Below the pieces are notes generated by a model. The model was not told the origin of the DNA and ran no database searches. It saw only the letters and a list, made by a program, of their open reading frames with translations. Both the position numbers and the translations under genes were made by a program. DNA of 64,000 nucleotides from Iodobacter fluviatilis (GTDB lineage: Bacteria; Pseudomonadota; Gammaproteobacteria; Burkholderiales; Chitinibacteraceae). Location: assembly GCF_004194535.1 (NCBI RefSeq), contig NZ_CP025781.1, positions 1,302,001 to 1,366,000 on the forward strand, in the 5' to 3' direction. Below are positions 52,716-62,956 of this stretch, piece after piece. Position 1 is the first letter of the stretch, and every line of letters begins with the position of its first letter.

Positions 52716-55178
52716 CTATAAATCACCTAATACTTTAATCCCCGCCAAGCCAGTACCAAAGTTAGCCAAGATTTGCGTCCAATCCAGCGCATTCTTCACA
52801 AAACCAGTACGGTCAAACTTCTCTGGCACCACAATTACATCACCCGGCAGGGACTCTACGCTTTTGAATGAGCGCGAAAGTAAGCCAAACTGCTTGGCAC
52901 TCACCACCGAGCCATCTGCACGCACCACAAAAATGCTGTCGCTATCCGCACTTTCGGTCGGTCCGCCTGCCAGCGCAAGGTAATCTCCCACACTGCGGTT
53001 TTTGCTAAAGATAAAGGCATTATTGCGGCTAAATACCGAACCCATCACCGCCACAGTGCTCGATCTCGAAGGGATAAAGACCCGATCACCATCTTCCAAC
53101 GCTACTTCAGGAATATCTGCAACCTTGCCGCTTTCTGGGTTTAAGCCCAGCACCACGCGACCATCGGCCTTAGTGGTACGGATTTTCTGCGCGAGGAGTT
53201 TTTGCTGATCAGCCTGAATCGTTGCTGCTTTTACGCCACCTTCATTCAAAGCATTTTGCGCCTGCTGCCCTGCCGATGTTTGCGCATTACGCTCCACATA
53301 ATCGGCCAAGCGCTCGAGCTCATCCTGTTGCTTCTTACGCACTTCATCACGCGAGAACTCTGCACCATAAAGATAAGCACTGGACGTTAAGCCACCGATG
53401 CGATCGATCAAGGTCGCCAGCGTTTCGCCTTCGCTCACCTGATAAATACCTGGCGTACCGACTTCACCTTCGATATGCACAAAGCGGTTTTTTTGCTGGG
53501 TAGAGACGCGGATATCGGTCTTAGAAAAAACATGAATCACATCCCCCTTCGCCAGCAGCTTATCCTGTGACGCATCACGTTTTAATACCACCGCCCCCAG
53601 ATTAAACGGCACCAGTGTTGTTGTGCTATCCAGCTCATTCGTGCGCTCGATCGCAGCGTAATTCCAGTTAATTTCCTGTTGGTTGCCGCGTAAAGCGCCT
53701 AAAAGTGTGCGGTCTACTTTACGCTTGGGCAGTGTTTGTTGCTGGTTAAAAGTATTCTGAGGATTCAGCATTTGCATGCTTTGCTGCTGTTTTTGAAGCT
53801 CTTGCTGGTCTTCTTCTTCCTGAATATCTTTGCTGCTGGCGGTTTTATCCTGATATTTATTTTCCCAGAAGCGCGGCGCGATCAGCATGTCTTTGCTGGT
53901 GATTAAATCGCTCACCTTCATACCCTCAAACCACGGCATACGCACCGACTGCGCCACATTGCCACGCAGAGAAACCATATCGTCAATTTTTTGGCTGAGC
54001 GCATAGAGCTGCACCACATCGCCACCGCGCACGACAAAACCAGCAGCTTTAGCTAACTCAACGGATTCTACTTTGCGTGATTTTTGCGCAACCACACGCT
54101 CGATCGAGACCTTGCCATCTAGCGCAAAATTACCTGCACCACCGGCCCAAGAGATCAAATCTTGTAGATTCTCGCCTGCCTTCACTTCATAAATGGCCGG
54201 TACTTTTACGCTACCGGAAATCGCGGCCTGTCCGCCCACGGGCGGCACATACACCACATCGCCACCTTGCAACATCAAATCGTGGCTCTTATCGCCTTTC
54301 AGCAGCAAATCATATAAATCGAACTCATTCACCACTTTGCCAGCGCGCTTCACCTGAATCTTACGTAAAGATCCATTGGCGGATGGCCCGCCCGCAGCAA
54401 ACAGCGCATTCACCACCGTAGACAGCGATCCAAGGCTATAGCTGCCCGGGTTTTGTGCAAAACCCACCACAAAAACTTGCACACTTTTAAGCTGGCCCAT
54501 CGTAACGGCCAGATCAAAATTACGATAAACCTTGCCCACTTCGCGGCTTAAATGCTGCTTAAGCGCGCCAAACGGAATGCCAACCACGCTGACATTGCCA
54601 ACACGCGGAATAAACACCGCGCCAGAGCGATCTACTTTAAGCTGTAAATCAGCATCGAGCTGCCCCCAAAGGCGAACTGAAAAATTATCACCTACACCAA
54701 TCAAGTAATCTGCTGAAACTGGTGCGGCTTCAAAAGGCGAATAGCTAGCTTGCTGCATCTGAAAGATTTGCTGGCCAAAAATCGGTAGCGGCAGATTGGC
54801 ACTGCTACAGAGGTATTTCTGGAAATCATTCAACGGCAGCGATGGTGCCTTGTATTTACTATTTTTATCCAAAGTGAACTTGCCGCTCACATCATCACAG
54901 CTCACCGGTGCCATTGGCATTTGCGGGGTAAAATTTCTGCTCTGCGGGTTTTGCTGATTTTGCTGCCCCTGCTGATTCTGCTGATTCTGCGGCACACCCT
55001 GCTGTGGATAGCCCAAGGTAGCACCTTGGCTTGGCAACGCACTTTGATTCATTAATGCAGACGGATCATCCGGCATTGTTTGGCAATCGCCAGAGCCTGA
55101 TAAACACGTCGCAGACCACGCAGGACCCGCTAAAAGCAGCGAAAGTGAAATAACAGCGGAGCTTCTGGATAAATTCAT
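52716..55178 (-). CDS. large polysaccharide export outer-membrane protein (Wza/SLBB type)
   Basis: About 820 residues. Signal peptide at the start from the ATG at 55178 (MNLSRSSAVISLSLLLAGPAWS), then a Gln/Asn/Pro-rich linker (~45-90). Poly_export domain at ~140-240: YLIGVGDNFSVRLWGQLDAD, RSGAVFIPRVGNVSVVGIPF. Several SLBB-type repeats follow (VFVVGFAQNPGSYSLGSLST, ISGSVKVPAIYEVKAGENLQ, VHIEGEVGTPGIYQVSEGET, VAVMGSVFSRNNAFIFS), with the last segment QILANFGTGLAGIKVLGDL. It is longer than E. coli Wza (~380). It would form the outer-membrane exit, possibly for the Wzx/Wzy glycan. The ATG at 55244 is weaker. Confidence 0.9.
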   Translation of the reverse strand: MNLSRSSAVISLSLLLAGPAWSATCLSGSGDCQTMPDDPSALMNQSALPSQGATLGYPQQGVPQNQQNQQGQQNQQNPQSRNFTPQMPMAPVSCDDVSGKFTLDKNSKYKAPSLPLNDFQKYLCSSANLPLPIFGQQIFQMQQASYSPFEAAPVSADYLIGVGDNFSVRLWGQLDADLQLKVDRSGAVFIPRVGNVSVVGIPFGALKQHLSREVGKVYRNFDLAVTMGQLKSVQVFVVGFAQNPGSYSLGSLSTVVNALFAAGGPSANGSLRKIQVKRAGKVVNEFDLYDLLLKGDKSHDLMLQGGDVVYVPPVGGQAAISGSVKVPAIYEVKAGENLQDLISWAGGAGNFALDGKVSIERVVAQKSRKVESVELAKAAGFVVRGGDVVQLYALSQKIDDMVSLRGNVAQSVRMPWFEGMKVSDLITSKDMLIAPRFWENKYQDKTASSKDIQEEEDQQELQKQQQSMQMLNPQNTFNQQQTLPKRKVDRTLLGALRGNQQEINWNYAAIERTNELDSTTTLVPFNLGAVVLKRDASQDKLLAKGDVIHVFSKTDIRVSTQQKNRFVHIEGEVGTPGIYQVSEGETLATLIDRIGGLTSSAYLYGAEFSRDEVRKKQQDELERLADYVERNAQTSAGQQAQNALNEGGVKAATIQADQQKLLAQKIRTTKADGRVVLGLNPESGKVADIPEVALEDGDRVFIPSRSSTVAVMGSVFSRNNAFIFSKNRSVGDYLALAGGPTESADSDSIFVVRADGSVVSAKQFGLLSRSFKSVESLPGDVIVVPEKFDRTGFVKNALDWTQILANFGTGLAGIKVLGDL

Positions 55179-55337
55179 GGTTAGTAATGTCTTATGAAAG
55201 GCAAGGGGTGCGGACAAACAAGCGGGGAGACTATAACAACTCAACGTACTCTATGGAAGCCATTGAGACTTAAAAACAATTCATATGGCATATATAAATT
55301 GCTTTTGCGACTTCATTTTCATTTCAAGTAAACCTTA

Positions 55338-55661
55338 TTAATATCTTGCCATGGTCAAATCCACCTCTTCAGCCCAACGCGCAATCCCTCCATTCAAATT
55401 AATGACATTAGCAAAACCTTGGCGTTCCAAAAAAGAAGCAACTTGATAACTACGCATTCCATGATGACAAATCACTACAATCGTCGCTTCATCATCCAGC
55501 TCGTTAAAGCGGCTAGGAATAGTATTCATTGAAACTAATTGGCTGCCATCAATATGACAAATCTCATACTCAGTGGCTTCACGCACATCCAATAACAATG
55601 GGTTTGGCCGCGAGGTATCGCTTAGCCATTGAGATAACTCAAGCGGGTTAATCTGTTGCAT
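55338..55661 (-). CDS. rhodanese-domain protein
   Basis: About 107 residues, a single rhodanese domain. LLLDVREATEYEICHIDGSQ (~24-43), SRFNELDDEATIVVICHHGM with the active-site Cys in CHHGMRS (~74-80), and VINLNGGIARWAEEVD at the end. Soluble sulfurtransferases of this size (GlpE-like) move sulfane sulfur; the acceptor is unknown. ATG at 55661 preferred because CAGGGG lies at proper distance. It follows the pcm-like gene closely and may share its transcript. Confidence 0.88.
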   Translation of the reverse strand: MQQINPLELSQWLSDTSRPNPLLLDVREATEYEICHIDGSQLVSMNTIPSRFNELDDEATIVVICHHGMRSYQVASFLERQGFANVINLNGGIARWAEEVDLTMARY

Positions 55662-55715
55662 ATAAGCCCCTGATATAAATAACGCGGCCAATTAGACCGC
55701 ACTATTTTCAATTTA

Positions 55716-56369
55716 TTAAAATGCAAATGTTGTTTTTTCTACAGCATTTTTTAAGCGTGGCAAATTGTATTCAAATAATTTATTTTCAGCAAAACTACCC
55801 TGATCCACACAGGTAAACAGCGTTGCCGACATAATTGGTAATTCACCCACAACAGCAATCAAACGCCCGCCCACCGCCAGCTGATCTTTTAGGCTAGCAG
55901 GAACCTCGGCTAAAGACCCCGTGACAATAATTGCATTAAATGGGCCTTGCTTTTGTGCCGCTGCCAGAGCATCGCCTTGGCTTACAGTGGCATTTTTAAT
56001 CCCCGCCGCCGCCAAATTGGCGCGGGCGGTTTCTACTAGCGCCGCATCAATTTCTACGCCATACACATGCGCCACTAAGCCCGCTGCCAGCGCCATCAAA
56101 TAACCCGTGCCTGCGCCCACCACCAACACCTTATCGCTTACTTGCGGATCGATATCTTGCAGCAGCTTGGCTTCCATCTTAGGGGCCAGCATTTGTGCGC
56201 CATTTGCCAGCGGCAGCTCGATATCTACAAAGGCCAGCTCTTTTTTGTCGAGCGGCACAAAGTCTTCGCGCTTCACCGCCAATACACGGTTGAGCACCTT
56301 TTGATCCAGCACATCCCAAGGGCGAATTTGCTGCTCTACTAATAAATAACGTGCGTTTTCCCAATCCAT
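55716..56369 (-). CDS. protein-L-isoaspartate O-methyltransferase-like protein
   Basis: About 217 residues. MDWENARYLLVEQQIRPWDV at the start, ALVEQQIRP-type N-terminus and ANGAQMLAPKMEAKLLQDID (PCMT family). SAM loop KVLVVGAGTGYLMALAAGL (~82-100), VYGVEIDAALVETARANL and FNAIIVTGSLAEVPASL. In typical PCMT the loop is ETGTGSGY-like; here GAGTGY, as in the shorter bacterial group. Start ATG at 56369 behind GAGGTGATAAAA; the longer frame upstream translates a low-complexity repeat and is not real. Role: repair of isoaspartyl residues, or a related methylation. Confidence 0.88.
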   Translation of the reverse strand: MDWENARYLLVEQQIRPWDVLDQKVLNRVLAVKREDFVPLDKKELAFVDIELPLANGAQMLAPKMEAKLLQDIDPQVSDKVLVVGAGTGYLMALAAGLVAHVYGVEIDAALVETARANLAAAGIKNATVSQGDALAAAQKQGPFNAIIVTGSLAEVPASLKDQLAVGGRLIAVVGELPIMSATLFTCVDQGSFAENKLFEYNLPRLKNAVEKTTFAF

Positions 56370-56501
56370 TTTTATCACCTCAAAGCGAGCTGGGATCAAA
56401 CCCAGCGTTTGAAAATTTTTGCAATTATCCCACAGACCAAGCCCAGTGTGGTTATAGAGCCTAAGATCACGAGCGGATAAGAACAAAGATAAGTAAATAA
56501 C

Positions 56502-56572
56502 AGCGTCATTCCCGCATGCCTTTGGCGGAAATCCAGCGGGATGACTGGATCCCCGATAAAAACGCTCGAGGA
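56502..56572. repeat. degenerate ATTCCC..GGAAT-type palindromic repeat
   Basis: CGTCATTCCCGCATGCC..TTGGCGGAAATCCAGCGGGATGAC, then ..AGGATGACG. It resembles the widely dispersed CGTCATTCCCGC..GGGAATCCAG elements; Neisseria dRS3 has a similar core. Found once in this window. Confidence 0.55.
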
Positions 56573-56581
56573 TGACGACTT

Positions 56582-56648
56582 CCCCACCCCCCCCACTCCC
56601 ACTCCCACTCCCACTCACACTCACACTCACACTCCCCACTCCCCACTA
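56582..56648. repeat. simple tandem repeat (ACTCCC/ACTCAC units)
   Basis: CCCCACCCCCCCC, then about four ACTCCC and three ACTCAC hexamers, then two ACTCCCC units. Located between the pcm-like gene and the TPP riboswitch. A related CTCCCCACT motif lies at 58793-58876. Confidence 0.8.
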
Positions 56649-56721
56649 ACCTTGATACAAATCAGCAGCGCCCTATCTTAAATTTGCTGTTTGCTGGTTT
56701 TTTATATACCTTCTCTGCTTT

Positions 56722-56806
56722 ATCGCTAGGGGTTCTGTGCCAGATTTAGGCGCGGATGAGAAATACCCTCTGAACCTGATTCGGTTAATACCGGCGTAGG
56801 GAAGCG
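56722..56806 (+). promoter_or_regulatory. TPP riboswitch (thi box)
   Basis: Conserved blocks in order: CTAGGGGTTCTGTGC, then GATGAGAAATACCCTCTGAA (the CTGAGA-like core), CCTGATTCGGTTAATACCGG and CGTAGGGAAGC. This is the classic thiamin-pyrophosphate aptamer about 50 bp upstream of thiC, so thiamin should repress it, probably by hiding the ribosome-binding site or by early termination. Confidence 0.95.
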
Positions 56807-56850
56807 AGCGGTTGCCCTCATTCCGCTCAACCCGCGCCTTTGTGGAGTAG

Positions 56851-58779
<1,929 letters not shown>

Positions 58780-58792
58780 TTAAAAGAGCTTA

Positions 58793-58876
58793 GGGAGTGG
58801 GGAGCAGGGGAGTGGGGAGTCGGAAAATCAAACCCGCCACGCCCCTACTCCCCACTATCGACTATCGACTCCCCGC
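58793..58876. repeat. GGAGTGGGGAG/CTCCCCACT inverted low-complexity repeat
   Basis: GGGAGTGGGGAGCAGGGGAG, TGGGGAGTCGG and, in reverse, CTACTCCCCACTATCGACT and ATCGACTCCCCGCC. The same words occur inside rfbD at 48894-48918 and, as ACTCCCCACTCCCCACT, at 56632. A dispersed repeat type in this genome. Confidence 0.7.
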
Positions 58877-58932
58877 CTCACCCCAAAAAAACATGCTAGT
58901 CTCGCCTGCCTTACTCCTTGCCCACAAATCCC

Positions 58933-59397
58933 ATGCAACTCCCTTACTTTCTACTCGCCCTTATCATTGGCCTCATTGTTCCGCTGCAATCGGCCGTCAA
59001 CAATCAATTAAAAGGCATCATTGGTGGCAGCACGCTGCTGGCGGCGCTTTTGTCTTTTTCTATAGGCACACTCACGTTGGCGCTATGCGCTATTTTAAGC
59101 GGGCAAAAGTGGGCAGGATTAAGCCAACTAGGCCAAGTTTCTTGGTGGCAGCTTACCGGAGGCTTAATGGGTGCATTGTTTGTCTTTGGCACCACCTTGC
59201 TTGCGCCTCGAATTGGCGTGGCGGCGATGGTTTCCTTAATTGTGGCGGGGCAAATTATCGCCTCCTTACTTTTTGATCGCTTCGGCATTTTAGGCCTGCC
59301 TATGCGCGAAATTGGCAGCCTGCGCATCTTAGGTGCAGTGTTTATTGCTGTTGGAGTGCTCTTAGTTAATTTTGGCCCTCTACTCGCAAAACGTTAA
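58933..59397 (+). CDS. DMT-superfamily transporter (YdcZ/DUF606 type)
   Basis: About 154 residues with five hydrophobic segments. MQLPYFLLALIIGLIVPLQS, VNNQLKGIIGGSTLLAALLS (G/A-rich first repeats), VSWWQLTGGLMGALFVFGTT, PRIGVAAMVSLIVAGQIIAS and DRFGILGLPMREIGSLRILG are typical of the YdcZ family, a five-helix branch of the drug/metabolite transporter superfamily. Start ATG at 58933 gives the family-like N-terminus; the ATG at 58918 is possible. Substrate unknown. Confidence 0.88.
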   Translation: MQLPYFLLALIIGLIVPLQSAVNNQLKGIIGGSTLLAALLSFSIGTLTLALCAILSGQKWAGLSQLGQVSWWQLTGGLMGALFVFGTTLLAPRIGVAAMVSLIVAGQIIASLLFDRFGILGLPMREIGSLRILGAVFIAVGVLLVNFGPLLAKR

Positions 59398-59505
59398 TCC
59401 ATCAAAACAAAATAATCTGATAACAACAGTACCGCCTTAGCTTTTAAACCATGTAAACATGGCATAGGCTAGAATGACTTTTCTGCCTCGTGATCGAGAT
59501 CCAAT

Positions 59506-59856
59506 ATGGATGACAATCAATTTCCAGTTACCACACCCGTCAAGTCAGATTCTAATACCATTGCGGCGCTAACTTGGGTAGGGGGAATTTTCTTTGGTTT
59601 TATCCCTTCACTCATCGTTTTTTTACTTAAAAAAGACGATCCTTTTGTATTAGAGCATGCAAAAGAGGCGCTTAATTGGTCGATTACGGTGATGATAGGC
59701 TATGCCATTAGTGCAGTATTAACCGTTATTTTAGTGGGCTTTTTAGGCATATTTTTACTTGGGCTGGCCAATGTGGTGTTTTGCATTATTGCCGCCATCA
59801 CGGCCAGTAAAGGCGAAGCCTACCGCCTGCCTTATGTACTTCGCTTAATCAAATAA
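59506..59856 (+). CDS. DUF4870 membrane protein
   Basis: A 116-residue protein with three hydrophobic segments: TIAALTWVGGIFFGFIPSLI, VMIGYAISAVLTVILVGFLG and IFLLGLANVVFCIIAAITAS. DDPFVLEHAKEALNW between the first two is the DUF4870/Tic20-like signature. Function unknown. Followed by a strong terminator. Confidence 0.87.
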   Translation: MDDNQFPVTTPVKSDSNTIAALTWVGGIFFGFIPSLIVFLLKKDDPFVLEHAKEALNWSITVMIGYAISAVLTVILVGFLGIFLLGLANVVFCIIAAITASKGEAYRLPYVLRLIK

Positions 59857-59866
59857 GCGCTTAAAG

Positions 59867-59914
59867 CAAAAAGGCCAGTGCATTTTCAAGCGCTGGCCTT
59901 TTTATTAAGTGTAA
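59867..59914. terminator. bidirectional intrinsic terminator
   Basis: AAAAAGGCCAGTGC and GCGCTGGCCTTTTT form a stem with T runs on both sides, between the convergent DUF4870 gene and dnaJ; it can serve both. Confidence 0.85.
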
Positions 59915-59940
59915 GTGGGTAATCTATCCATTCCACCTAA

Positions 59941-61068
59941 TTATGATGCGAAAAAATCTTTTACTTTATCCATAAACGATTTAGCCCGCGGATTATGCTT
60001 ATCGGAATCGCCTTGGCTAATTTCTTCAAACTCTTTTAGCAATTCTTTTTGACGCGCAGTTAGTTTAACCGGCGTTTCCAAAATCACATGGCACATTAAA
60101 TCGCCAGTAATGGCGCTGCGTACGCCCTTGATCCCCTTGCTGCGTAGGCGAAACTGCTGGCCGCTTTGCGTTTCTGCAGGAATAGTAATCCGCGCTTTGC
60201 CATCCAGCGTTGGGATTTCAATCTCCCCACCCAAAGCCGCAATGGTAAAGCTGATCGGCATTTCACAATGCAGATCATTGCCATCACGCTGAAACACCGA
60301 ATGCGCCTTCACATGAATCACCACGTAAAGATCGCCAGATGGCCCACCATTGACGCCCGCTTCGCCTTCGCCACTTAAGCGGATACGATCGCCTTCATCC
60401 ACGCCCACAGGGATTTTCACTGCCAGTGTTTTGTGCGTGCTAACACGGCCCGTGCCTGAGCAAGGGCGGCATGGATCAGGAATATACTTGCCGCTACCGT
60501 GGCACGTTGGGCAAGTCTGCTGCAGGCTAAAAAAGCCTTGAGACACACGCACTTGGCCATGACCACCACAGGTGTGGCAAGTTTTAGCCTGCGTACCTGC
60601 CTTCGCCCCACTGCCATGGCAGCTGCCGCATTCTTCATGCGAAGGGATCTTAATCTGGCGCTCTACACCGCGCGCCGCTTCTTCAAGGCTAATTTCTAAG
60701 TTGTAACGCAGGTCTGCGCCACGATATACATTAGAGCGCCCACCGCGATTACCGCCGCCTTGGCCAAAAATATCGCCAAAGATATCAGAAAACGCATCTC
60801 CAAAGCCTGCTCCACCGCCACCACCGCCCATGCCTGATTGCTGATCAAGACCGGCATGGCCGTACTGATCGTAGGCAGCACGTTTTTGTGCATCGGATAA
60901 AACCTCGTAGGCTTCTTTACCCTCTTTAAATTTTTCCTCCGCATCCTTTGCATCAGGATTACGGTCTGGGTGGTACTTCATTGCCAGTTTGCGATACGCT
61001 TTTTTAATCTCGTCATCACCCGCATCGCGGTTCACACCTAGCGTGTCGTAAAAATCTTTTTTAGCCAT
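59941..61068 (-). CDS. dnaJ: chaperone DnaJ
   Basis: A 375-residue co-chaperone. J domain at 1-70: [35 protein letters not shown] with HPD. G/F-rich linker ~75-125 ([20 protein letters not shown]). Zinc region ~140-205 with four CxxCxGxG-type repeats: [32 protein letters not shown]. The C-terminal substrate domains follow ([20 protein letters not shown]). Start ATG at 61068 after GCAGGATTAAAAAG; the upstream part of the open frame includes the promoter and is not translated. A chemoreceptor gene on the other strand separates it from dnaK. Confidence 0.98.
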   Translation of the reverse strand: MAKKDFYDTLGVNRDAGDDEIKKAYRKLAMKYHPDRNPDAKDAEEKFKEGKEAYEVLSDAQKRAAYDQYGHAGLDQQSGMGGGGGGAGFGDAFSDIFGDIFGQGGGNRGGRSNVYRGADLRYNLEISLEEAARGVERQIKIPSHEECGSCHGSGAKAGTQAKTCHTCGGHGQVRVSQGFFSLQQTCPTCHGSGKYIPDPCRPCSGTGRVSTHKTLAVKIPVGVDEGDRIRLSGEGEAGVNGGPSGDLYVVIHVKAHSVFQRDGNDLHCEMPISFTIAALGGEIEIPTLDGKARITIPAETQSGQQFRLRSKGIKGVRSAITGDLMCHVILETPVKLTARQKELLKEFEEISQGDSDKHNPRAKSFMDKVKDFFAS

Positions 61069-61120
61069 CTTTTTAATCCTGCACAGGAGGCCGCGCCCCA
61101 CGGAATTCATCAACTGTTTG

Positions 61121-61151
61121 CACATGGGGGCGAAGCATTCAATCTACAAGC
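61121..61151 (-). promoter_or_regulatory. sigma-32-like heat-shock promoter of dnaJ
   Basis: On the minus strand CTTGTAG (61150-61144) is followed after 14 bp by CCCCATGT (61130-61122 region), close to the CTTGAA-N13/14-CCCCATnT consensus. It lies ~55 bp upstream of the dnaJ start. It fits because dnaJ is cut off from dnaK here and needs its own promoter. Confidence 0.65.
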
Positions 61152-61246
61152 CCCTCACTCTTCTTTCTCAGATTCCCCTTGTATGCGGCCGATTATCTAG
61201 CTATGAATAATTCACGCTTCTTACACCTGCATCTTAAAGGTATGTC

Positions 61247-62878
61247 ATGAACATCCTGAATCAATTCTCTATAGGCGGCAGATTGCTTGCTGGCTTCTTA
61301 TCATGTGCCATCATCACCTTAATTCTAGGCATACTTGGCTATCATAGTGCGGCATCCATGCAAGACCTGACCGAAGATATGCACAATAATCAGCTTGTGC
61401 CGATTTTGGATTTAGCCAACGCCAATATGCAGGCCATTTATCATCACCGTGCCGTGTATGCGATTGCACTGGAAACCGATGACAAGAAAATGGCCAAGAT
61501 TGAAGAAGGCATGAAAGCCAATGAAAGCAAGCTAAAAGAATTGCTAGATAAATACAGAGCTACCTCACTCACCCCACCAGAAGCAGATCTACTCAAAAAA
61601 GTAGATCGCCTATGGCTCCCCTATTTAGAAGCAGCCAAACCCGCAATGGCTGCCGGTAAAGCCAATGACTTTAAGCTGGCTGCAGAGCTGATGTCCAACT
61701 CGGTAGCGGGCGCATTTCAGCCCTATGACGATATATTAAGCGAACTGGTTGATATGAATAAAAAAATATCCGATCACAACATGGACCTTAGCACGCAAGA
61801 GCTGGCCACGACCAAAACCAGATCGACTATTCTGACTGTGATTGCCGTGTTGTCAGCGGTGGTGCTTGGGCTGATGTTAACCAGAAGCATCACCACGCCT
61901 ATCAGCCATGTACGCCTGTCTTTAGAAAGAATCCGTGAAGGCAATTTAAGCGAGCACATTGATATAGAAGGCAAAGATGAGCTGGCAGCCATGCAAACCG
62001 ATCTATTAAAAATGCAGAGTGATTTAAAAACCACCATTCAAAGCATAAATAACAACTGCTCTGAGCTGGTTAGCATGGCTGATCTGCTGGCCAGTGCATC
62101 GCAACAAGTGGCGATTAGCTCGCAAACCCAATCCGAATCCGCATCTTCTTCAGCAGCGGGGGTGGAAGAGCTAACGGTTAGCATAGACAGCGTATCGGCT
62201 AGCGCCACCGAGGCCAATCTACAAGCCAGCGACGCTGGATTACTGGCTAATTCTGGCAGCGAAGAGGTTAAAAAATCTAATTCACTCATCGATACCGTTT
62301 TAGAAAACGTTAATAGCACCGGCACGCAGATTGCCAGCTTGGAACAAAGCTCTACCCATATTGGCAATATCGCCACCGTGATTAAAGATGTAGCCGACCA
62401 AACCAATCTGCTGGCCCTGAACGCCGCCATTGAAGCGGCCAGAGCGGGTGAGCAGGGCCGGGGCTTTGCCGTGGTGGCCGATGAAGTGCGCAAATTAGCA
62501 GAGCGCACCACCAGCTCGGCGCAAGAAATCACCGGCATGATTCAAACCATTCAACAAGGCACACGCGCTGCGGTAAGCGGTATGCAATCAAGCCAGCAAA
62601 GCGTAAGCCAAGTATCTACGGCATCAGAGCGCACCAACCAAGTGATGGAGCAAATTAAAACGGGCTCTTTTAAAGTACAAACGTCGATCAAAGATATTTC
62701 TGCTGCGCTTGCACAACAACGCTCCGTGAGCACCGATCTAGCACAAAATGTAGAGCGAATCGCCCAAATGGCGGAAGAAAACCGTGCCGCCGTTGAAGAG
62801 GTTGCCAACTCATCCAATGATCTGGTGAAACTTGCCACCTCCCTAAAGCAATCTATTAGCCGCTTTAAACTAAGCTGA
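61247..62878 (+). CDS. methyl-accepting chemotaxis protein
   Basis: A 543-residue chemoreceptor. TM1 at ~10-32 ([20 protein letters not shown]), a periplasmic four-helix-bundle sensor (~33-190, [20 protein letters not shown]), and TM2 at ~190-212 ([20 protein letters not shown]). HAMP to ~265 ([20 protein letters not shown]), then the signalling domain with [40 protein letters not shown] and [13 protein letters not shown]. No C-terminal NWETF-like pentapeptide, so it depends on other receptors for CheR docking. Ligand unknown. It is on the plus strand between dnaJ and dnaK. Confidence 0.95.
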   Translation: MNILNQFSIGGRLLAGFLSCAIITLILGILGYHSAASMQDLTEDMHNNQLVPILDLANANMQAIYHHRAVYAIALETDDKKMAKIEEGMKANESKLKELLDKYRATSLTPPEADLLKKVDRLWLPYLEAAKPAMAAGKANDFKLAAELMSNSVAGAFQPYDDILSELVDMNKKISDHNMDLSTQELATTKTRSTILTVIAVLSAVVLGLMLTRSITTPISHVRLSLERIREGNLSEHIDIEGKDELAAMQTDLLKMQSDLKTTIQSINNNCSELVSMADLLASASQQVAISSQTQSESASSSAAGVEELTVSIDSVSASATEANLQASDAGLLANSGSEEVKKSNSLIDTVLENVNSTGTQIASLEQSSTHIGNIATVIKDVADQTNLLALNAAIEAARAGEQGRGFAVVADEVRKLAERTTSSAQEITGMIQTIQQGTRAAVSGMQSSQQSVSQVSTASERTNQVMEQIKTGSFKVQTSIKDISAALAQQRSVSTDLAQNVERIAQMAEENRAAVEEVANSSNDLVKLATSLKQSISRFKLS

Positions 62879-62903
62879 ACGTCTACAGCTGAGCCTTAGC
62901 GCT

Positions 62904-62938
62904 AAAAAAAACAGGCCCGCATCAAGCGGGCCTGTTTT
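62904..62938. terminator. bidirectional intrinsic terminator between the chemoreceptor gene and dnaK
   Basis: AAAAACAGGCCCGC-ATCAA-GCGGGCCTGTTTT, with an A run on one side and a T run on the other. It serves the convergent chemoreceptor and dnaK transcripts and shows dnaK does not continue into dnaJ. Confidence 0.92.
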
Positions 62939-62956
62939 CATTTAAATAAGCTGGGC

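Noticed and set aside
56370-56639. N-terminal extension of the Pcm-like protein (Ser/Gly/Val repeats)
   Set aside because: It is translation of a tandem simple repeat; a good ribosome-binding site precedes the ATG at 56369.
56582-56648. CRISPR-like repeat array
   Set aside because: Units are hexamers without spacers; no cas gene in the window.
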